A DNA stretch of 64,000 nucleotides, taken from contig JACKPC010000001.1 in NCBI GenBank assembly GCA_024233835.1, positions 1,798,001 to 1,862,000 of the forward strand, given 5' to 3'. This document shows, one piece after another, positions 18,129 to 27,404 of this stretch (position 1 is the first letter of the stretch; each line of letters starts with the position of its first letter). The translations under genes were made by a program, and so were the position numbers. Source of the stretch: Leptospiraceae bacterium. Lineage in GTDB: Bacteria > Spirochaetota > Leptospiria > Leptospirales > Leptospiraceae. Below the pieces are notes generated by a model. That model saw nothing but the letters and a program-made list of their open reading frames with translations, had not been told where the DNA came from and did no database searches.

Positions 18129-19922
18129 ATGCTTGGTGATAATGAAATTTCAGAGCTAATTTTAGATTCAGAAGAGATTCTGGAAAAAATTGAGACAGCT
18201 CTTATTGATTTAGAAAATGGAGCGGTTCCGGAAGCTGAAAGAAAAGATGTAATTAATACTCTCTTTCGTCATTTCCATACCTTGAAAGGAAATGCGGGCT
18301 TTTTTAATTTTAATGTAATTGTAAGCTTATCACATTCAGCTGAATCTTTACTGGATATTATCAGGAATGATATTTCTATTTTGAATGCTGAAATCCTATC
18401 TCTTTTTATATCTGCAAGAGATATGTTATCCGAAATTTTCACCGGCCTTAATCTGCATAAAACAGATGAGAGTTACAGGGAAAAATCAGAAAAATTAATA
18501 CAGAAGTTGAAAGAACTAAAAGAGAGTTTTTCCTCTGTTAAACAAGGTTCCGAGGAAGAAAAACCCAGGTACGGTATATTTAAAAAGAAGAAGAAAATTG
18601 TCCTGGAATCAAAAGAAGAGCTCAAAAAGGAAATTTTAGCTTCCCGCGTTGAAAAAGTTGAGCTAACGGAAAAGTCTGTCAATGGACAGGCTCAGGATTC
18701 TTCAAATAGTTTACAGAAGAAAGATATTCGAATCGAAACTCGAAAGTTGGATTATCTTCTTGATATGATAGGTGAATTAGTTATAGCCGAATCACTCGTC
18801 ACACAAAATCCTGATATTAAAGGTCTTGAACTTCCGAATTTCATGCAACAATCATCTTATTTAAATAAAGTAGTTCGAAATTTGCAAGAAGTATCTTTAC
18901 AACTAAGAATGGTTACTCTTGAAAGTCTGTTTCATAAAATGTCCCGTCTGGTTCGTGACCTTTCTTTGAAGACCGAAAAGAAGATCGATTTGAACATTAC
19001 CGGAGGGGAAACTGAAATTGATAAAAATCTACTTGAGCTTTTAAATGATCCGATGGTTCACATCATACGAAATTCTATTGATCATGGAATTGAAACACGA
19101 GAAGAGCGTCTTAAAGCTAATAAATCAGAAATTGCGTCTATTAAGATTAAAGCCTTTCATTCAGGAAATGAAGTCTGGATTGTTATCAGTGATGATGGTA
19201 GAGGTCTGGATCGAGATAGGATCTTAAGTAAAGCTCTTTCTCTGGGTCTTATTGATGAAACCGAAATTGAGAATTTGAAAGAGGAAGAAGTCTGGAATTT
19301 CATTTTTCAGCCGGGTTTTTCAACCAGTGAAAAAGTAACGGATATCTCAGGTAGGGGAGTTGGCCTGGATATTGTTCATAGAAATATTTTAAAACTAAAC
19401 GGAGATATTGAAGTAAAAACAAGATCCGGAAACGGAACTACGTTTTTCTTGAAGTTGCCCTTAACAATTGCAATTATTGAAGGTATGGTGGTTAAATACC
19501 GGGATATTTCTTATATCATTCCAACGATTGAAGTGAAAGAAACTCTTAACTTAAAAGAGTTAAAGATAGAAGAAATTCATGAAGAGAAACAGGTGATCCG
19601 TTACAGAAACCAGTTGGTTCCTGTTATTAATCTGGAAAAACTTTTAAAGAAAGATATAGTATCTGAAAATGAAAATATTATAGAAAGTTTATATTTGATT
19701 ATAGTTGAATATCGAGATCATTGTCTCGGGATCATTTTTGATGAAATTGTAGGAAACCAGTCAGTCGTAATTAAGCCTTTACCTGCTTTAATTGAGGATA
19801 CGACCGGGTTTTCGGGCTGTACGATTCTCGGAAGTGGTAAAATCGGGATGATTTTAGATATTAAGTTTTTAATAAATAATTATTATAAAGAAAATAAAAA
19901 AACAGAACTTGTTTATGAATGA
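18129..19922 (+). CDS. cheA: Chemotaxis histidine kinase CheA
   Basis: A 597-residue kinase. P1/HPt domain (1-115) with the phospho-acceptor His at about 50 in HTLKGNAGF; then a charged, Lys/Glu-rich linker (about 125-195) where a CheY/CheB-binding P2 domain would normally be; P3 dimerisation helices (about 200-260, KLDYLLDMIGELVIAES); P4 ATPase (MVHIIRNSIDHGIE, DDGRGLD, GRGVGLDIV); and a P5 CheW-like domain to the end (IIEGMVVKYRDISYIIPT). The absence of a recognisable P2 is unusual, since P2 speeds phosphotransfer to response regulators. The stop overlaps the cheB start by 8 bases. Confidence 0.95.
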   Translation: MLGDNEISELILDSEEILEKIETALIDLENGAVPEAERKDVINTLFRHFHTLKGNAGFFNFNVIVSLSHSAESLLDIIRNDISILNAEILSLFISARDMLSEIFTGLNLHKTDESYREKSEKLIQKLKELKESFSSVKQGSEEEKPRYGIFKKKKKIVLESKEELKKEILASRVEKVELTEKSVNGQAQDSSNSLQKKDIRIETRKLDYLLDMIGELVIAESLVTQNPDIKGLELPNFMQQSSYLNKVVRNLQEVSLQLRMVTLESLFHKMSRLVRDLSLKTEKKIDLNITGGETEIDKNLLELLNDPMVHIIRNSIDHGIETREERLKANKSEIASIKIKAFHSGNEVWIVISDDGRGLDRDRILSKALSLGLIDETEIENLKEEEVWNFIFQPGFSTSEKVTDISGRGVGLDIVHRNILKLNGDIEVKTRSGNGTTFFLKLPLTIAIIEGMVVKYRDISYIIPTIEVKETLNLKELKIEEIHEEKQVIRYRNQLVPVINLEKLLKKDIVSENENIIESLYLIIVEYRDHCLGIIFDEIVGNQSVVIKPLPALIEDTTGFSGCTILGSGKIGMILDIKFLINNYYKENKKTELVYE

Positions 19923-20982
19923 TGAAAAAATAAAAGTATTTATCATAGACGATCAAAAGATAGTTCGAAATATTATAAAAAAAATTCTTTCTTCTGATCC
20001 GGACTTTGTGGTAGTAGGAGAAGCTTCTAATCCCTATGAAGCCAGTGAACTAATACCTGATGCTGAACCGGATGTGCTGACTCTCGATGTGGAGATGCCG
20101 AGAATGGATGGAGTAGAGTTTTTGAAAAAGCTTATGCCTCAATATCCCATAGCTGTGTTGATGTTGAGTAGCACAACCGAGGAAGGTTCCGAAAAAGCGA
20201 TTACTGCCATGAAATATGGTGCGGTGGATTTTATTACAAAACCGGATGGGATGATTCTAAAACTTGAAGCTATTCAGGATGAGTTAATCCATAAGCTTAA
20301 GATTGCAGCTAAAATTGACATCGAGAAATTTCTCTATCAATTAGAACTGAAAAAGAAATATTCATTACCGAACAAAACAAGTGGGAAAAAAAATGCCTAT
20401 AAGTATATCGCGATGGGAGCATCTACCGGTGGGGTAACTGCTATTCGCCAGATTCTTTCTGATATACCGAAGCGATTTCCGGGTATTATTATTGTTCAAC
20501 ACATGCCGGCGGGTTTTACGAATAACTTCGCAAAAAGTGTTTCTAAGGAGTTTGATTTAAATGTACAGGAAGCCAAGAATGAAGACATATTAGAAGATGG
20601 TAAAATTTATATAGCACCCGGTGATTACCACGTTGTTTTAAAAAGAAAGCAAGGAAAGTGTGTGATTAACTTACTCAGTACGGATAAGGTAAACGGTCAT
20701 AGACCATCGGTAGATGTTTTATTCCATTCTATTGCTGAAAATAATTTGGCCCCTGAGACCCTGGCGGTGATTTTAACCGGAATGGGAGCAGATGGAGCCA
20801 AAGGGATGTTAGCTCTTAGAAATGCGGGTTCCAAAACAATAGGTCAGGATGAAGTTTCCTCCTTAATTTATGGTATGCCCAAGGTAGCGAATGATATTGG
20901 TGGTGTTGATGAACAGATATCATTAACCCAAATTGCTTCGAAGATGAAGTATTATATTAATTATTCCGAATATGGCAGATAG
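19915..20982 (+). CDS. cheB: Chemotaxis methylesterase/response regulator CheB
   Basis: A 355-residue protein removing methyl esters (and deamidating glutamines) on receptors in response to phosphorylation by CheA. The N-terminal receiver has IIDDQKIV, acceptor Asp in TLDVEMPRMDG and a KPDG lysine; the C-terminal esterase has the catalytic GASTGG serine, QHMPAGF histidine and GMGADGA aspartate. I use ATG 19915; an in-frame TTG at 19909 is less likely. It overlaps cheA by 8 bases and the next gene by 11. No cheR methyltransferase is in this cluster, so its counterpart must lie elsewhere. Confidence 0.95.
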   Translation: MNDEKIKVFIIDDQKIVRNIIKKILSSDPDFVVVGEASNPYEASELIPDAEPDVLTLDVEMPRMDGVEFLKKLMPQYPIAVLMLSSTTEEGSEKAITAMKYGAVDFITKPDGMILKLEAIQDELIHKLKIAAKIDIEKFLYQLELKKKYSLPNKTSGKKNAYKYIAMGASTGGVTAIRQILSDIPKRFPGIIIVQHMPAGFTNNFAKSVSKEFDLNVQEAKNEDILEDGKIYIAPGDYHVVLKRKQGKCVINLLSTDKVNGHRPSVDVLFHSIAENNLAPETLAVILTGMGADGAKGMLALRNAGSKTIGQDEVSSLIYGMPKVANDIGGVDEQISLTQIASKMKYYINYSEYGR

Positions 20983-22234
20983 TCTTCTCATTTATACTAC
21001 ATCGCTCGAGCTTGAAAGGAGGATCGAATCATACTTAAAAAATTCAGAATATAAGTGTGAATTCTGTCGGGACTTTGAAGGTTTAAAGTTAAAGCTGAAT
21101 AATGAGGAAGAGTATTTACTGGTATATGATTTACTTACAGATGAAAAGACGGAACAACAAAACTTACAGGAAATAGCAAGTTCGTTTCCAACCCAGTTAA
21201 TTGTCTTGCTATTTGATAAGAGAAATAATGTGGATGTTATGAGACTGGTTAACTCCTATAATATTTATGATATTATTCAGGAGCCAATTTCGGAATCTGG
21301 ATTTTTGTTAGATATCAAAAGAGCCATGCATTTCAATAAGGTCCTTTCGAAATTTGAAAATTATAATTTAAGCGAGAAGCGCTTATTTGAGTCTATTATC
21401 CAAATTTTTGACTGGAGAAGAGAGCTTGATACAAAAAAAGTAGATTCTATTGCCAGTGAGTTGATTCACCAGATTAATATTAGTTTTTTACATGGTAGTG
21501 GTATTGGTTCTTTGATTAGTTCTTTAAGTATTTTCTTTACCAAAGCGAAGTTAGATGAGGAGAAAGGTCATTATTATATTCCTTCAAAGCTTTTTCATTT
21601 ATTAAAAGATGAATATTCAGAAATTCTTAGTCTTACCGAAAGTCTTTCTGAGTCCCAGTCTATCATTGCAGAAAAAGAAATGTACGGGAATGTCGTTAAA
21701 ATTCAGGAAGTATATAACCAAATTATTCAATGGGCCTATGATATGGGATCTTTTAAGCAAATAAAGAGTCAGGAAATTGTGACAGGAGTTTTCCCGGCTC
21801 ACATTGAAAATAAAACGATTATTTGGAATCCTCATAGGATGAAATTGGCGATTGAGGAATTACTTATCAATGCCATGAAGTATTCCCATGAAAAAGATAT
21901 TATTTATTTATTGATTGTATATGATAAACCTTTTCTCGGGATTCGAATCTTAAACCCTGCCTATAGAAATGAAGATGGTAGTATTGGAATTCATGATAAG
22001 AATGCTCATAAGGTATTTGAACCTTTTTTTCGTTTATCAAGTGTTGTAGATGATAGATATTTACAGGAGACCTTTCGGTTCGGACTCGGGCTTACGATAG
22101 TTAAAAAAATTATTGATTTACACGGTGCGGGAATTTCTATTTTTACTGTTGAAGATCATATGCGAAAAAGTGAGAATAAGAAAGATGTATGCGTCTGGTT
22201 ACGTTTTCCCATATTAGAGGACAAAGAAAATTGA
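20972..22234 (+). CDS. Histidine kinase-like protein with degenerate receiver in che operon
   Basis: A 420-residue soluble protein. Residues 1-125 have the alternating strand/helix pattern of a receiver, but the acidic pair is replaced by threonines (LIYTTS) and the acceptor position lies in VYDLLTDE, so phosphorylation there is doubtful. The C-terminal half is an HATPase: AIEELLINAMKYSHE (N box) and FGLGLTIVKKIIDLHGA (G box). The central helices lack a classic H box; a possible His is in ELIHQIN. It overlaps cheB by 11 bases and is followed by cheY after 13, so it almost certainly belongs to chemotaxis control, perhaps as an extra kinase or phosphatase for CheY. That role is inferred. Confidence 0.8.
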   Translation: MADSLLIYTTSLELERRIESYLKNSEYKCEFCRDFEGLKLKLNNEEEYLLVYDLLTDEKTEQQNLQEIASSFPTQLIVLLFDKRNNVDVMRLVNSYNIYDIIQEPISESGFLLDIKRAMHFNKVLSKFENYNLSEKRLFESIIQIFDWRRELDTKKVDSIASELIHQINISFLHGSGIGSLISSLSIFFTKAKLDEEKGHYYIPSKLFHLLKDEYSEILSLTESLSESQSIIAEKEMYGNVVKIQEVYNQIIQWAYDMGSFKQIKSQEIVTGVFPAHIENKTIIWNPHRMKLAIEELLINAMKYSHEKDIIYLLIVYDKPFLGIRILNPAYRNEDGSIGIHDKNAHKVFEPFFRLSSVVDDRYLQETFRFGLGLTIVKKIIDLHGAGISIFTVEDHMRKSENKKDVCVWLRFPILEDKEN

Positions 22235-22247
22235 TAAGGGGATTAGT

Positions 22248-22613
22248 ATGAAAAAAGTTCTGATAGTAGATGATGCACCTATGGTTTTAAAGATACTGGA
22301 TATGGCTTTGAGTATGGAAGGTTATGAAGTAACAAAAGCAGGGAATGGTAACGAAGCCTTAGATAGAATTAAAGAACAGAAATTTGATGTAGGAATATTT
22401 GATGTAAATATGCCGGGTATGACCGGTATTGAGTTAATCCCTAAAGCTCTCAGTTTACCGAATGGGAAAGACATGCAAATTGTTATGTTGACCACGGAAT
22501 CAAGTCAGGAAATGCAAAAACAGGCCAGGGATGCGGGAGCAAGTGCCTGGATTATTAAGCCATTTAAAAACGATGACCTGATAAACCTGCTTGGAGAACT
22601 GCTGGAGGATTAA
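22248..22613 (+). CDS. cheY: CheY-type response regulator
   Basis: A 121-residue single receiver domain: acidic pair D8-D9 in VDDAP, acceptor D52 in IFDVNMPGMTG, switch Thr in VMLTTES and Lys in IIKPF. As the last gene of the che operon it is the probable motor-controlling regulator phosphorylated by CheA, though CheY paralogues with other roles exist in spirochaetes. Good Shine-Dalgarno (AAGGGG) before the ATG. Confidence 0.88.
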   Translation: MKKVLIVDDAPMVLKILDMALSMEGYEVTKAGNGNEALDRIKEQKFDVGIFDVNMPGMTGIELIPKALSLPNGKDMQIVMLTTESSQEMQKQARDAGASAWIIKPFKNDDLINLLGELLED

Positions 22614-22734
22614 GTTCTAAGGCAGTTCTCTATTTCCATTTTTTAACTTACAGTAAGGGGATTTTCTGCTTTTAAAAAAATCTCCTCTTAAAAAAATGGA
22701 AGAACCATCCATCAAAAAACCATGAGGATTTTCA

Positions 22735-24429
22735 ATGTCAGAAGAGAAAGCAAGTCCAGTTAATTTCATAAGAAATATCATTGAAGAAGATAAGAAGAAT
22801 CCGGATACAGAAAAGCCCGTCTATACTCGTTTTCCTCCGGAACCCAATGGGTATTTACACATCGGTCATGCAAAGTCTATTGTTTTAAATTTTGGTCTTG
22901 CTCTGGATTACCAGGGTAAATGTAATTTGCGAATGGATGATACAAATCCTTCTAAAGAAGAAGATGAATTCGTGAATTCTATTATTGAAGATGTGAAGTG
23001 GCTGGGTTATGACTGGGATGATAGACTATATTTTGCTTCTGATTACTTTGAAAAGTTATACGAAATTGCAGTACGACTCATTAAAGATAATAAGGCCTTT
23101 GTTTGTGAATTAAGCCCTGAAGAGATCCGAGAATATCGAGGAACTCTTACACAACCCGGAAAAGAAAGTCCCTATCGTAATCGAAGCATTGAAGAAAATT
23201 TAAAACTTTTTGAGGAAATGAAACAGGGAAAATATGCAGAAGGAACCAAAACTCTGCGTGCTAAAATAGATATGGCCTCCGGAAATTTGAATATGCGGGA
23301 TCCTGTAATATATCGAATTATGCACACAGAGCACCATCGAACCGGAGAAGTCTGGAAGATTTATCCTATGTATGATTACGCTCATGTGATTTCTGATGCT
23401 CTTGAAGGTATAACCTATTCACTTTGTACTCTGGAATTTGAAGATCACAGACCTCTATATAACTGGTTTTTGGAAAATGTAAGTGGCTTACCCGGTAACC
23501 CGAGACAAATTGAATTTGCCAGGTTGAATTTAACTTATACAGTTCTCAGTAAGCGAAAGCTCCTCGAACTGGTAAACACTAAATTGGTGAATTCCTGGGA
23601 TGATCCCAGAATGCCAACTATTGCAGGTTTTCGTAGGAGAGGATATACTCCGAGAGCTATTCGAAATTTCTGTAACATGATTGGAGTGGCAAAAGCAGAC
23701 AATCTTGTAGACATTGCTATGTTAGAGTTTGCTCTCAGAGAAGATTTAAATAAAACGGCTATGCGGGCTATGGTGGTTACCGAGCCTTTAAAAGTTGTAA
23801 TTGAAAATTTCTCTGAAGATGATGTTGTATGGTTGGATGTGGAGAATAATCCGGAAGATCCTGAGGCCGGAACTCGGAAAGTTCCTTTTACAAAAGAGCT
23901 TTATATAGAAAAAGGTGACTTTATGGAAAATCCACCTAAAAACTATTTTCGTTTATCGCCCGGAAAAGAGGTTCGTCTTATGAAAGCGTTTTATGTAACC
24001 TGTGTGGGTTTTACAAAAGATCCGATTACGGGTGAAGTAACGGAAGTTCGCTGTACTTATGACCCGGCGACAAAAGGAGGCTGGTCTGAAGATGGCAGAA
24101 AAGTTAAAGGAACTTCTCACTGGGTATCAGCCAGATATGCTCTCAACGGAGAAATTCGTTTATATGATACTCTTTTTACCAGGGAAAATCCGGATAATGT
24201 GGAAGAAGGAAAGGACTATAAAGACTACATCAACCCTGCTTCTCTTGTTGTAATTGACAATGCAAAGATGGAACCTTCTCTAAAGGAAGCAAAAGTTGGG
24301 GATAATTTTCAATTTTTACGTATTGGTTATTTTTGTAAAGACAAAGACTCCAGCGAAACTAAACCTGTGTTTAACAAGGCTGTAGGCTTACAGGATACCT
24401 GGGCCAAGCTTCAGAAGAAAGGTAATTAG
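22735..24429 (+). CDS. glnS: Glutaminyl-tRNA synthetase
   Basis: Charges tRNA-Gln with glutamine in the cytoplasm. The 564-residue protein has the class I signatures in GlnRS form: FPPEPNGYLHIGHAKSI (HIGH region), DDTNP, the YDYAHVISDALEGITYSLCTLEFEDHR block that is typical of GlnRS/non-discriminating enzymes, and VLSKRKL in place of KMSKS. The C-terminal anticodon-binding beta-barrels are complete (E. coli enzyme about 554 residues). Shine-Dalgarno TGAGGA precedes the ATG. It ends with a 4-base tail overlap with the convergent symporter gene. The 121 bases upstream contain a weak stem (GGGGATTTT pairing with AAAAATCTCC) of unknown significance. Confidence 0.97.
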   Translation: MSEEKASPVNFIRNIIEEDKKNPDTEKPVYTRFPPEPNGYLHIGHAKSIVLNFGLALDYQGKCNLRMDDTNPSKEEDEFVNSIIEDVKWLGYDWDDRLYFASDYFEKLYEIAVRLIKDNKAFVCELSPEEIREYRGTLTQPGKESPYRNRSIEENLKLFEEMKQGKYAEGTKTLRAKIDMASGNLNMRDPVIYRIMHTEHHRTGEVWKIYPMYDYAHVISDALEGITYSLCTLEFEDHRPLYNWFLENVSGLPGNPRQIEFARLNLTYTVLSKRKLLELVNTKLVNSWDDPRMPTIAGFRRRGYTPRAIRNFCNMIGVAKADNLVDIAMLEFALREDLNKTAMRAMVVTEPLKVVIENFSEDDVVWLDVENNPEDPEAGTRKVPFTKELYIEKGDFMENPPKNYFRLSPGKEVRLMKAFYVTCVGFTKDPITGEVTEVRCTYDPATKGGWSEDGRKVKGTSHWVSARYALNGEIRLYDTLFTRENPDNVEEGKDYKDYINPASLVVIDNAKMEPSLKEAKVGDNFQFLRIGYFCKDKDSSETKPVFNKAVGLQDTWAKLQKKGN

Positions 24430-25904
24430 TAAGAGCCAAATATTTTTTTTCCGCTATAGAAAAAGAGGAAGAAAGAAAGAATTCCGGCAGGAATGATAAA
24501 GCTGAGATCCGGCTGGAAAACAAAGTTTAAAAGAATTGCAGAGCTTAAAGAAAGAAAGACGGAACTGAGCAAAATGCGGGGAGAAATATTTACCAGATTT
24601 TTCTCCTCGATTCGTATTAACATAAATACGGCTATCATAGGCCCGAAGGTAAAAGAAGCAATTTTAAGTCCGAGCTGAACTAATTCGTTTCTGGCGTTTT
24701 CTATAAGGAGATAAGGAATCAGGGAACTTGCAAACAGAACCAATCCCCAAAAAATACTTGCATAACGAAGAACACGGCTTTCTTCAAATTTTTGGACAAA
24801 TGTGGGTTTCCAGTCTACTATAGCTGCCAGGGATAGAGAATTAATAGAGCTCGATAAGGTAGACATGGCACTGGCCAGGATAGCAGCAAGAATGATTCCG
24901 GCAAATGGACTCGGGATTCTTTCTACAATATATTTTGAAAACACATCTCCCGCGATAATTCCTTTTTCTCCTTTATAATACAAAAAAAGCAGAAGACCGA
25001 TTCCCAAAAAAAGTACAAATTGTAAAAACACCAGGTATCCTGAAAGAATTAGTGCTCTCTTACTTTCTTTTTCGGTTTTGCAGGCAAGGCTTCTCTGTGC
25101 TATCAGTTGATCTACACCGTGTGAACCGAGCGAAATTAAGATTCCTCCAAAAATTGCATTAATTCCGTAATAAGGAGTTTTGAAAAAATCCCCGCCCATT
25201 CCCCTATAAAACTGAAACTTACCCGATAGTTTTAATGTTTCGAATATTTGAGCTATCGTATATTGTGAAGATAGCTCGGATAAAATATAAATAAAAGAGA
25301 AAAGTCCGCCTCCTATATAGATAAAAAATTGAATAGAATCAGTGATTACAACAGATCGAAACCCTCCGTAGACAGTATAGAGTATTGTAAAAAGGCTAAT
25401 AATCAATAAACTGAATATACCAATTTGCACCGAGCTAAGAGAGTCTTTAAAAAAACTATAAAGAATGAGGGACAAAGGAATGGAAGTTACAAAAAGTCTG
25501 ACTCCATCTGCTAATAGTCTCGTGATAATAAATATGGTGGATAATGATTTTTGGGTTTGGGGACCGAGTGCCTCACCTATCCATTCATAGACGGAAGAAT
25601 ATTCGCCTTTTCTATAACCCGGAAGTAGAAAATACGCAACCAAATAGCGTCCGATTATAAACCCAAGGGCCAATTGTAAAAAGGACAGATCGCTTCCGAA
25701 AGAAATAGCCGGAACGCTTAAAAATGTAAGACTGGATGTTTCGGTTGCGATGATAGAAAAAAGGATTATATACCAGGGAAGATTTTTTCCTCCCAAAAAA
25801 AATTCTTTTTGAGATTTATCTCCTGTTTTTACCCGTAAACCTACAACAACAACTATTATTAAATAAATAAGGATTGCTGTAAAGTCAAGCCAGCCTAAAT
25901 TCAT
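24426..25904 (-). CDS. Sodium/solute symporter family (SSS) protein
   Basis: A 492-residue integral membrane protein with about 13 transmembrane helices in the LeuT-like SSS arrangement: FFLGGKNLPWYIILFSIIATETSS in the first helices (the unwound TM1 with its substrate site), ADGVRLF, YTVYGGFRSVV, GSHGVDQLIAQR and ASAMSTLSSSINSLS (sodium-site serines). SSS members import sugars, amino acids, vitamins or anions with Na+; sub-family assignment is not possible here. Its ATG overlaps the stop of the ODP-domain gene (ATGA), so it is co-translated with a putative O2/iron sensor. That linkage is unusual and may mean the sensor monitors or controls the transporter. Confidence 0.9.
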   Translation of the reverse strand: MNLGWLDFTAILIYLIIVVVVGLRVKTGDKSQKEFFLGGKNLPWYIILFSIIATETSSLTFLSVPAISFGSDLSFLQLALGFIIGRYLVAYFLLPGYRKGEYSSVYEWIGEALGPQTQKSLSTIFIITRLLADGVRLFVTSIPLSLILYSFFKDSLSSVQIGIFSLLIISLFTILYTVYGGFRSVVITDSIQFFIYIGGGLFSFIYILSELSSQYTIAQIFETLKLSGKFQFYRGMGGDFFKTPYYGINAIFGGILISLGSHGVDQLIAQRSLACKTEKESKRALILSGYLVFLQFVLFLGIGLLLFLYYKGEKGIIAGDVFSKYIVERIPSPFAGIILAAILASAMSTLSSSINSLSLAAIVDWKPTFVQKFEESRVLRYASIFWGLVLFASSLIPYLLIENARNELVQLGLKIASFTFGPMIAVFMLIRIEEKNLVNISPRILLSSVFLSLSSAILLNFVFQPDLSFIIPAGILSFFLFFYSGKKIFGSY

Positions 25905-26653
25905 ATACTGTCTACAGCTATACCGACGCGCAATTCGGCAAACCAGTTAATGAAGCGTTCCACGTCTTGACCGGAATAGATTAAACCATGCTGGGGGCAG
26001 AGCAAATCGATTTTCAATTTACTTACTCTTTCACACCATTTTATTTTTGCTTCATTTGATGTCATCCATCTTTCATGAAAAGCTTTTGCAAAACGAATAT
26101 GGTTGTCAAAATTTTCTACAAATAAACTTTCTCCAAGTTCTGATTCCGGAAGTAGGGAGGCACCGATGTCTCCTGAATAAAAAATGCCTGCAATCGGGTC
26201 ATATAGATTAAAGTTCCCGGAAGAGTGGAGGTAGTGAGCCGGTACGAGTTGAAGCTCAATTTCGCCAAAGTTGAAAATTTCTCCTTTATCTTCGATACTG
26301 ATAAATGTTTCTTTGGTTCCTCCAAAGTGTGGAATAAAACTTGACCAAACTTTTGACGTAATACAACGTAAATTCGGGTTTAGGTCTAACCATAAACTCA
26401 AAGAAGATATGACATCCGGGTCCTGATGAGAAGAAAAAATGTAGGAAATCTTTTGTGGATCAAATTCAGTACTTAAAGAGCTAAAAACAGAAGGATATAT
26501 TTCGATACCACCCGGATCACAGATAAGTAATTCTGAATGATTGCTGAGTACGTATTCATTTGTATCAATAAGATGATTTTGTCTTTCCGGGTCTTTAGCT
26601 ATAACTCCCCAGCTATGTTCTTTACCGGTATATAAATAATGAAATTTTTTCAT
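25901..26653 (-). CDS. ODP-type diiron protein (flavodiiron-like metallo-beta-lactamase fold)
   Basis: A 250-residue metallo-beta-lactamase fold of the ODP/flavodiiron group, without the flavodoxin domain. The six iron ligands of flavodiiron proteins can be placed at near-identical spacing: H76, D78, D80 (SHQDPD), H143 (HYLHSSGNF), D162 (YSGD) and H222 (CPQHG). The HxDxD variant instead of HxExDH and the HSSGNF loop match the ODP proteins shown in Treponema denticola to bind O2/iron and signal to a chemoreceptor. Both ends are coupled by ATGA overlaps: upstream to a receptor-tip protein, downstream to an SSS transporter. A sensory role is therefore more likely than an O2-reductase role. Confidence 0.85.
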   Translation of the reverse strand: MKKFHYLYTGKEHSWGVIAKDPERQNHLIDTNEYVLSNHSELLICDPGGIEIYPSVFSSLSTEFDPQKISYIFSSHQDPDVISSLSLWLDLNPNLRCITSKVWSSFIPHFGGTKETFISIEDKGEIFNFGEIELQLVPAHYLHSSGNFNLYDPIAGIFYSGDIGASLLPESELGESLFVENFDNHIRFAKAFHERWMTSNEAKIKWCERVSKLKIDLLCPQHGLIYSGQDVERFINWFAELRVGIAVDSI

Positions 26654-27276
26654 ACGAATAAACTCACTATAACTTCTTTTAATATTCTTTCTGTGTCTTC
26701 AAGAGCATTGGATACATCGGAGGAAAGCTGTCTGTAAATTTCTTTATCGTTCTGGATATAAGCGGATTCGATTTTAATACACATCATGATAAAGCGTCCT
26801 TTTTTACAAATTTTAAGTGTATCTCTTAAAATTTTATTCAGGATTTCTATTTCTGCTGAAATATTTTTTTTCCAATTGAATATGAAATGTAAATTATTCT
26901 CGGTATTCCTTCCATTGGCTTCTATCTGGCTTTTTAAGGAATGGCTCTGAATCATCGCTTTATGATGAAGCATGGCTCTGCGCTTCAGTTTTCGCTCTTC
27001 CGTGGAATCCAGAAGGATTTGATTCATCGAAATATTAAGTTTTTGGGATTGCTCTTCCAATAAATTACTGAAATCAATGAGTTCGAAAGCAACTGCCGAA
27101 AAGCCCTGACTACCCATGTGAAAGCCTTTTCTGGCGGAAATGAGGCTATTTAAGGCCCTGAGCCTGATTTTAAAAGAAAGGCTCTGGATTTTTTTTATGG
27201 ATTCATTGACGAAAATAATTTTCTCATAGCTGATACTAAAATCATCATTTGTTTGGTTTTCTTCGAGAACCTGCAT
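26650..27276 (-). CDS. Minimal chemoreceptor (MCP signalling tip) protein
   Basis: A 208-residue soluble all-helical protein. Residues about 28-75 follow the MCP hairpin-tip consensus: IKKIQSLSFKIRLRALNS, LISARKGFHMGSQGF and SAVAFELIDFS correspond to the usual I..IA.QTNLLALNAAIEAARAGE.GRGFAVVA.EVR.LA. There is no transmembrane helix, HAMP or ligand domain, so sensing must come from a partner; the ODP diiron protein gene follows with an ATGA overlap. Helices after the tip are basic (ERKLKRRAMLHHK) and diverge from known receptors. In T. denticola a similar receptor without its own sensor works with ODP. The tip is diverged, so interaction with CheA/CheW is likely but not certain. Confidence 0.75.
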   Translation of the reverse strand: MQVLEENQTNDDFSISYEKIIFVNESIKKIQSLSFKIRLRALNSLISARKGFHMGSQGFSAVAFELIDFSNLLEEQSQKLNISMNQILLDSTEERKLKRRAMLHHKAMIQSHSLKSQIEANGRNTENNLHFIFNWKKNISAEIEILNKILRDTLKICKKGRFIMMCIKIESAYIQNDKEIYRQLSSDVSNALEDTERILKEVIVSLFV

Positions 27277-27404
27277 TCTTGTTTTTACTTTTCTAAAATC
27301 CTTCTCTGAATATACTAGTCTTTAAGGAAAAGTCGGATTATTTTACAATAGAAAACTTTTCCGACAAGTCAATTCTATTAACAAAGGTTTTTAAAAAAAG
27401 GAAA

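Noticed and set aside
22614..22734. T-box or riboswitch before glnS
   Set aside because: No T-box sequence or specifier stem is visible; the single weak stem lacks a terminator T-run.
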